64,000 nt of DNA from Nostoc sp. UHCC 0702 (GTDB taxonomy: Bacteria; Cyanobacteriota; Cyanobacteriia; Cyanobacteriales; Nostocaceae), in assembly GCA_017164015.1 (NCBI GenBank), contig CP071065.1, positions 5,966,091 to 6,030,090 of the forward strand. The letters are read 5' to 3'. Under the pieces are notes generated by a model. It saw only the letters and a program-made list of their open reading frames with translations. It did not search any database and had not been told where the DNA came from. A program made the position numbers and the translations under genes. Below, one piece after another: positions 61,409 through 64,000 of this stretch (within the stretch, counting starts at the first letter, position 1; every line of letters starts with the position of its first letter).

Positions 61409-61475
61409 GGGGATACTACAAAATTTTTTTGGCAAGTCAGGATGAAGTTTCTGTACCAGCAGTGGATATGTTGTG

Positions 61476-61602
61476 ATGTCAAGTCCGGATGATTACTTAT
61501 AGTTAACGTTGAACCTCACTTCCTACCCCTCTCCTTACCAAGGAGAGGGGTGCCGAAGGCGGGGTGAGGTTTTTTTGATCAGCGATCAGCAGGACATGAT
61601 AT
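61476..61602. mobile_element. MITE-like element, ATATCATGTCCG family (copy E)
   Basis: 127 bp with ends ATGTCAAGTCCG and AGGACATGATAT and the inner GATGATTACTTAT motif. The cargo is the CCTCACTTCCTACCCCTC ... GGGGTGAGG hairpin, the same type as at 31381-31449. Confidence 0.65.
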
Positions 61603-61786
61603 TAGATACTTTGCAGATGACAGCAGCAGTATTTGGCTGGCAGAATTAGGAACAAAGCAGGGATTTCAAAGATGCGAGTAAATATCAAGTTTATTGCCCG
61701 CAAGCAGCCCCATAACCTTCCTTGCATAAATATCAAACCAATGAACGATAAATAAAATAGTTACAGTCATCAGTCAACAGTCATCA

Positions 61787-61832
61787 GGAGCCAGCGCCGT
61801 GGGCGGGTTTCCCGACTTGAGGCGACTGGCGT
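61787..61832. repeat. 46-bp dispersed repeat, copy 2
   Basis: Exact copy of 19956-20001, in the same orientation, upstream of the NADH dehydrogenase gene and next to heptamer-type repeats (CAGTCATCAGTCAACAGTCA). Confidence 0.75.
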
Positions 61833-61973
61833 TCAACAACTTTAAAAGGTGTAGTTTGCATCACTTTAACTATTTTTTTATTTGTTCAAGATAAACAGAA
61901 AAAATGTGACATTTCCGATACAAATTTGTTAAGAATAGTTACAGCACCCCCGAAACACAAGGAAATACTTCTT

Positions 61974-63335
61974 ATGGTAGATAGACTTGAGAATAAACCA
62001 CCCCATCAGGTTGTAATTGTTGGTGGTGGCTTTGGTGGACTGTATACTGCAAAGGCACTTGCGAAAGCCTCAGTAGAGGTTACTCTCATCGATAAACGTA
62101 ACTTTCACCTATTTCAACCACTTTTGTACCAAGTTGCCACAGGTACGCTATCACCTGCCAATATTTCTTCACCCTTGCGAGCAATACTGAGTAAGAGCAA
62201 GAATACGAAAGTATTGTTAGGCGAAGTGAGTGATATTGATCCAGAAGCACAAAAAGTCATCTTGGGCGATGAAGCAGTACCATACGATACGTTAATTGTC
62301 GCCACAGGTGCAAAGCATTCCTATTTTGGTAAAGATGATTGGGAAGAATTTGCCCCTGGTTTGAAAACTGTAGAAGATGCTATAGAAATGCGTCGGCGGA
62401 TTTTTACAGCATTTGAAGCAGCAGAAAAAGAAACTGATTTAGAAAAACGCCGTGCTTGGTTAACGTTTGTGATTGTGGGTGGTGGCCCTACTGGAGTAGA
62501 ATTAGCGGGTGCGATCGCAGAACTAGCATACCAAACTCTCAAAGAAGATTTCCGCAACATCGACACCTCAGAAACCAGAATTTTACTTTTAGAAGGCATG
62601 GATCGTATCTTGCCACCTTTTGCACCAGAGTTATCACAAGCAGCAGAAGACTCTCTCAAGCAGTTGGGTGTGGTTGTGCAGACAAAGACCTTGGTAACAA
62701 ATATTGACAATGATATTGTTACCATCAAACAAGGAGATGCAGTCAGAGAAATTGCTGCAAAAACGATATTATGGGCAGCAGGTGTGAAAGCTTCACCAAT
62801 GGGGAGAGTCTTAGCAGAACGCACTGGTGTAGAATGCGATCGCGCCGGACGAATCATTGTCGAACCCGACTTGAGTATCAAGGGACATGCTAATATCTTT
62901 GTAATTGGTGACTTAGCAAACTTTTCCCATCAAAATGGCAAACCTTTACCTGGTGTTGCACCCGTAGCAACGCAGCAAGGAGAATATGTAGCGTCACTAA
63001 TTCAACAGCGGCTTCAAGGTAACATATTGCCACAATTTGCTTACAGCGATCGGGGTAGTTTAGCCATGATTGGGCAAAATTCTGCCGTTGTAGATTTAGG
63101 TTTTATCAAACTCAAAGGTTTCTTTGCATGGCTATTTTGGCTATTGATTCACATCTACTTTTTAATTGAATTTGACAACAAATTAATCGTGATGATTCAA
63201 TGGGCATGGAACTATATCACCCGCAATCGTGGAGCCAGATTAATTACAGGTCAAGAATCGCTGTCACAAGTACAAACCGATAATATTAATGGTTATTACA
63301 GACCAGCAGAAAATAGACAACCAATTAATGTGTAA
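61974..63335 (+). CDS. ndh: Type II NADH dehydrogenase
   Basis: 453 residues from ATG 61974 (MVDRLENKPPHQVVIVGGGF); a TTG at 61926 gives a longer, less likely form. It is a two-dinucleotide-binding flavoprotein: FAD site VVIVGGGFGGLYTAKAL, NADH site FVIVGGGPTGVELAGAI (about 165-181), AAGVKASPMG and the second FAD motif IFVIGDLANF (about 303). A C-terminal hydrophobic segment (FFAWLFWLLIHIYFLIEF) anchors it. It oxidises NAD(P)H and reduces quinone without proton pumping. Confidence 0.93.
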   Translation: MVDRLENKPPHQVVIVGGGFGGLYTAKALAKASVEVTLIDKRNFHLFQPLLYQVATGTLSPANISSPLRAILSKSKNTKVLLGEVSDIDPEAQKVILGDEAVPYDTLIVATGAKHSYFGKDDWEEFAPGLKTVEDAIEMRRRIFTAFEAAEKETDLEKRRAWLTFVIVGGGPTGVELAGAIAELAYQTLKEDFRNIDTSETRILLLEGMDRILPPFAPELSQAAEDSLKQLGVVVQTKTLVTNIDNDIVTIKQGDAVREIAAKTILWAAGVKASPMGRVLAERTGVECDRAGRIIVEPDLSIKGHANIFVIGDLANFSHQNGKPLPGVAPVATQQGEYVASLIQQRLQGNILPQFAYSDRGSLAMIGQNSAVVDLGFIKLKGFFAWLFWLLIHIYFLIEFDNKLIVMIQWAWNYITRNRGARLITGQESLSQVQTDNINGYYRPAENRQPINV

Positions 63336-63470
63336 TATCATGTCCGTTTGAACACTTATCATATTTGTGAAGGTTGGTAATGGGTCATGGGTAATAGGTA
63401 ATGGGAAAGAAAAATACAGTTTACCAATTACCAATTACCAATTACCGATTCCGAATTACCAACAAGGATA
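63335..63470. mobile_element. One-ended MITE-like element, ATATCATGTCCG family (copy F)
   Basis: Begins with a perfect ATATCATGTCCG (63335-63346) next to the ndh stop codon and continues TTTGAACACTTAT as in copy C. The cargo GGTAATGGGTCATGGGTAAT ... ACCAATTACCAATTACC forms a hairpin. The second end cannot be found before the kinase gene. Confidence 0.5.
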
Positions 63471-64000
63471 TTAATTATTTTGAAATGGCAAGCTAACAAT
63501 AAATGTTGTACCCATTCCCGCTTTGCTGGCATAAGTAATTTGTCCTCCATGTAAATCTACATAGTGTTTGACAATTGTCAGTCCTAAACCATGTCCTGGA
63601 ATTTTGCCGACATTGCTACCTCTGTGAAATGAGTTAAATAAATTTTCTTGATCAGCTTCCGGAATTCCAATACCCTCATCTTGAATGCGGAAAATGGCTT
63701 CTCCCTGTACACACAATAAGTCAAAACGCACTGTGCTACCTTGGGGCGAATATTTAATTGCGTTAGATAGTAAATTGCTGAGAATATGACGCAGTAGTTT
63801 TTTATCCAAGCCAGGTAATCTGTATTTTGTAGTTAGTTGCGAATTTTGTACAGTATTAGTATCGTCTTTGATTGTACAAAGTCCCTGCATAGAAAAGATG
63901 ATTTTGTAATTATCATCTACACTAAATTGTATTTCTGAGACTAAATCTTTACAAAAATTCTCCAAGTCTAATGGTGATGGATTGAAAGAATCTCTACCAA
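63471..64000 (-). CDS. Sensor histidine kinase, ATPase domain (5' part beyond window)
   Basis: The frame is open to base 64000, so the N-terminal part including the phospho-acceptor His is outside. The 176 residues seen are the HATPase domain: N box HILSNLLSNAIKYSPQGSTV, G1 box IQDEGIGIPEADQENLFNSF, then FHRGSNVGKIPGHGLGLTIV (G2) and GMGTTFIVSLPF (final strand). Two-component signalling; input unknown. The hybrid or PAS architecture cannot be judged from the part seen. Confidence 0.9.
   Translation of the reverse strand, partial: GRDSFNPSPLDLENFCKDLVSEIQFSVDDNYKIIFSMQGLCTIKDDTNTVQNSQLTTKYRLPGLDKKLLRHILSNLLSNAIKYSPQGSTVRFDLLCVQGEAIFRIQDEGIGIPEADQENLFNSFHRGSNVGKIPGHGLGLTIVKHYVDLHGGQITYASKAGMGTTFIVSLPFQNN

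Overview
The window looks like a chromosomal segment of a filamentous, probably heterocyst-forming cyanobacterium (Nostocales). The evidence is the very frequent HIP1 octamer GCGATCGC, heptanucleotide tracts of the TTGACTA/ATGACTA type between genes, a caspase-GUN4 fusion, DUF433/DUF5615 and Uma2-type genes, and many small inverted-repeat (MITE-like) elements. Both window edges cut genes: a phytanoyl-CoA dioxygenase-like gene at the start and a histidine kinase at the end.

Layout. 1-5.8 kb: surface-sugar or secondary-metabolite genes on + (dioxygenase, remnant of a family-4 glycosyltransferase, GT-C membrane glycosyltransferase, GT2, carbamoyltransferase, DUF218 protein). 6-11.4 kb: caspase-GUN4 protein, TldD and TldE, pentapeptide-repeat protein. 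12-24.6 kb, mostly on -: pyrB, mgtE with a structured leader, an ImmA/IrrE plus PIN-like pair on +, recG, a coiled-coil protein, tsf, rpsB, a GT2. 25.6-31.3 kb: unknown gene, lysC, a Tat-exported serine hydrolase with tandem BTRD1-like repeats. 31.6-33.6 kb: Uma2 gene and a DUF433/DUF5615 module whose second gene is broken by a 123-bp MITE. 33.8-38.6 kb: an MprF-like set split into flippase and synthase genes, with two esterases between. 39-51.8 kb: unknown genes, a DUF4212/symporter pair, a 1410-residue FG-GAP/RTX secreted protein and several gene remnants. 62-63.3 kb: type II NADH dehydrogenase.

The most unusual region is 51.9-61.4 kb on the - strand. Six structured RNAs sit between small conserved genes there. 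Five share one scaffold: an outer helix P1, an internal loop of exactly 9 nt (5' side) and 7 nt (3' side), and a 6-bp helix P2. The loop above P2 carries different cargo in each. One carries both the sarcin-ricin loop and the GTPase-associated centre of 23S rRNA. One carries the helix 69-71 region of 23S rRNA with helix 69 opened at its loop (circularly permuted). One carries a tRNA whose anticodon loop matches tRNA-Leu(UAA). One carries a circularly permuted tRNA whose acceptor end is a closed hairpin. One has only a short loop. A sixth RNA, on a different stem, resembles the tRNA-like domain of tmRNA without its messenger part. The proteins between them are a full-length L7/L12 paralogue, a TROVE/Ro60-like protein with a VWA domain, a basic protein of unknown family, a 66-residue small protein ending in glycine, an E1/ThiF-like enzyme and a 276-residue unknown protein. 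I read this as a set of RNA mimics of the translation machinery handled by a Ro-type protein, possibly decoys or sensors for rRNA- and tRNA-attacking toxins. The function is inference; the sequence and structure resemblances are visible directly.
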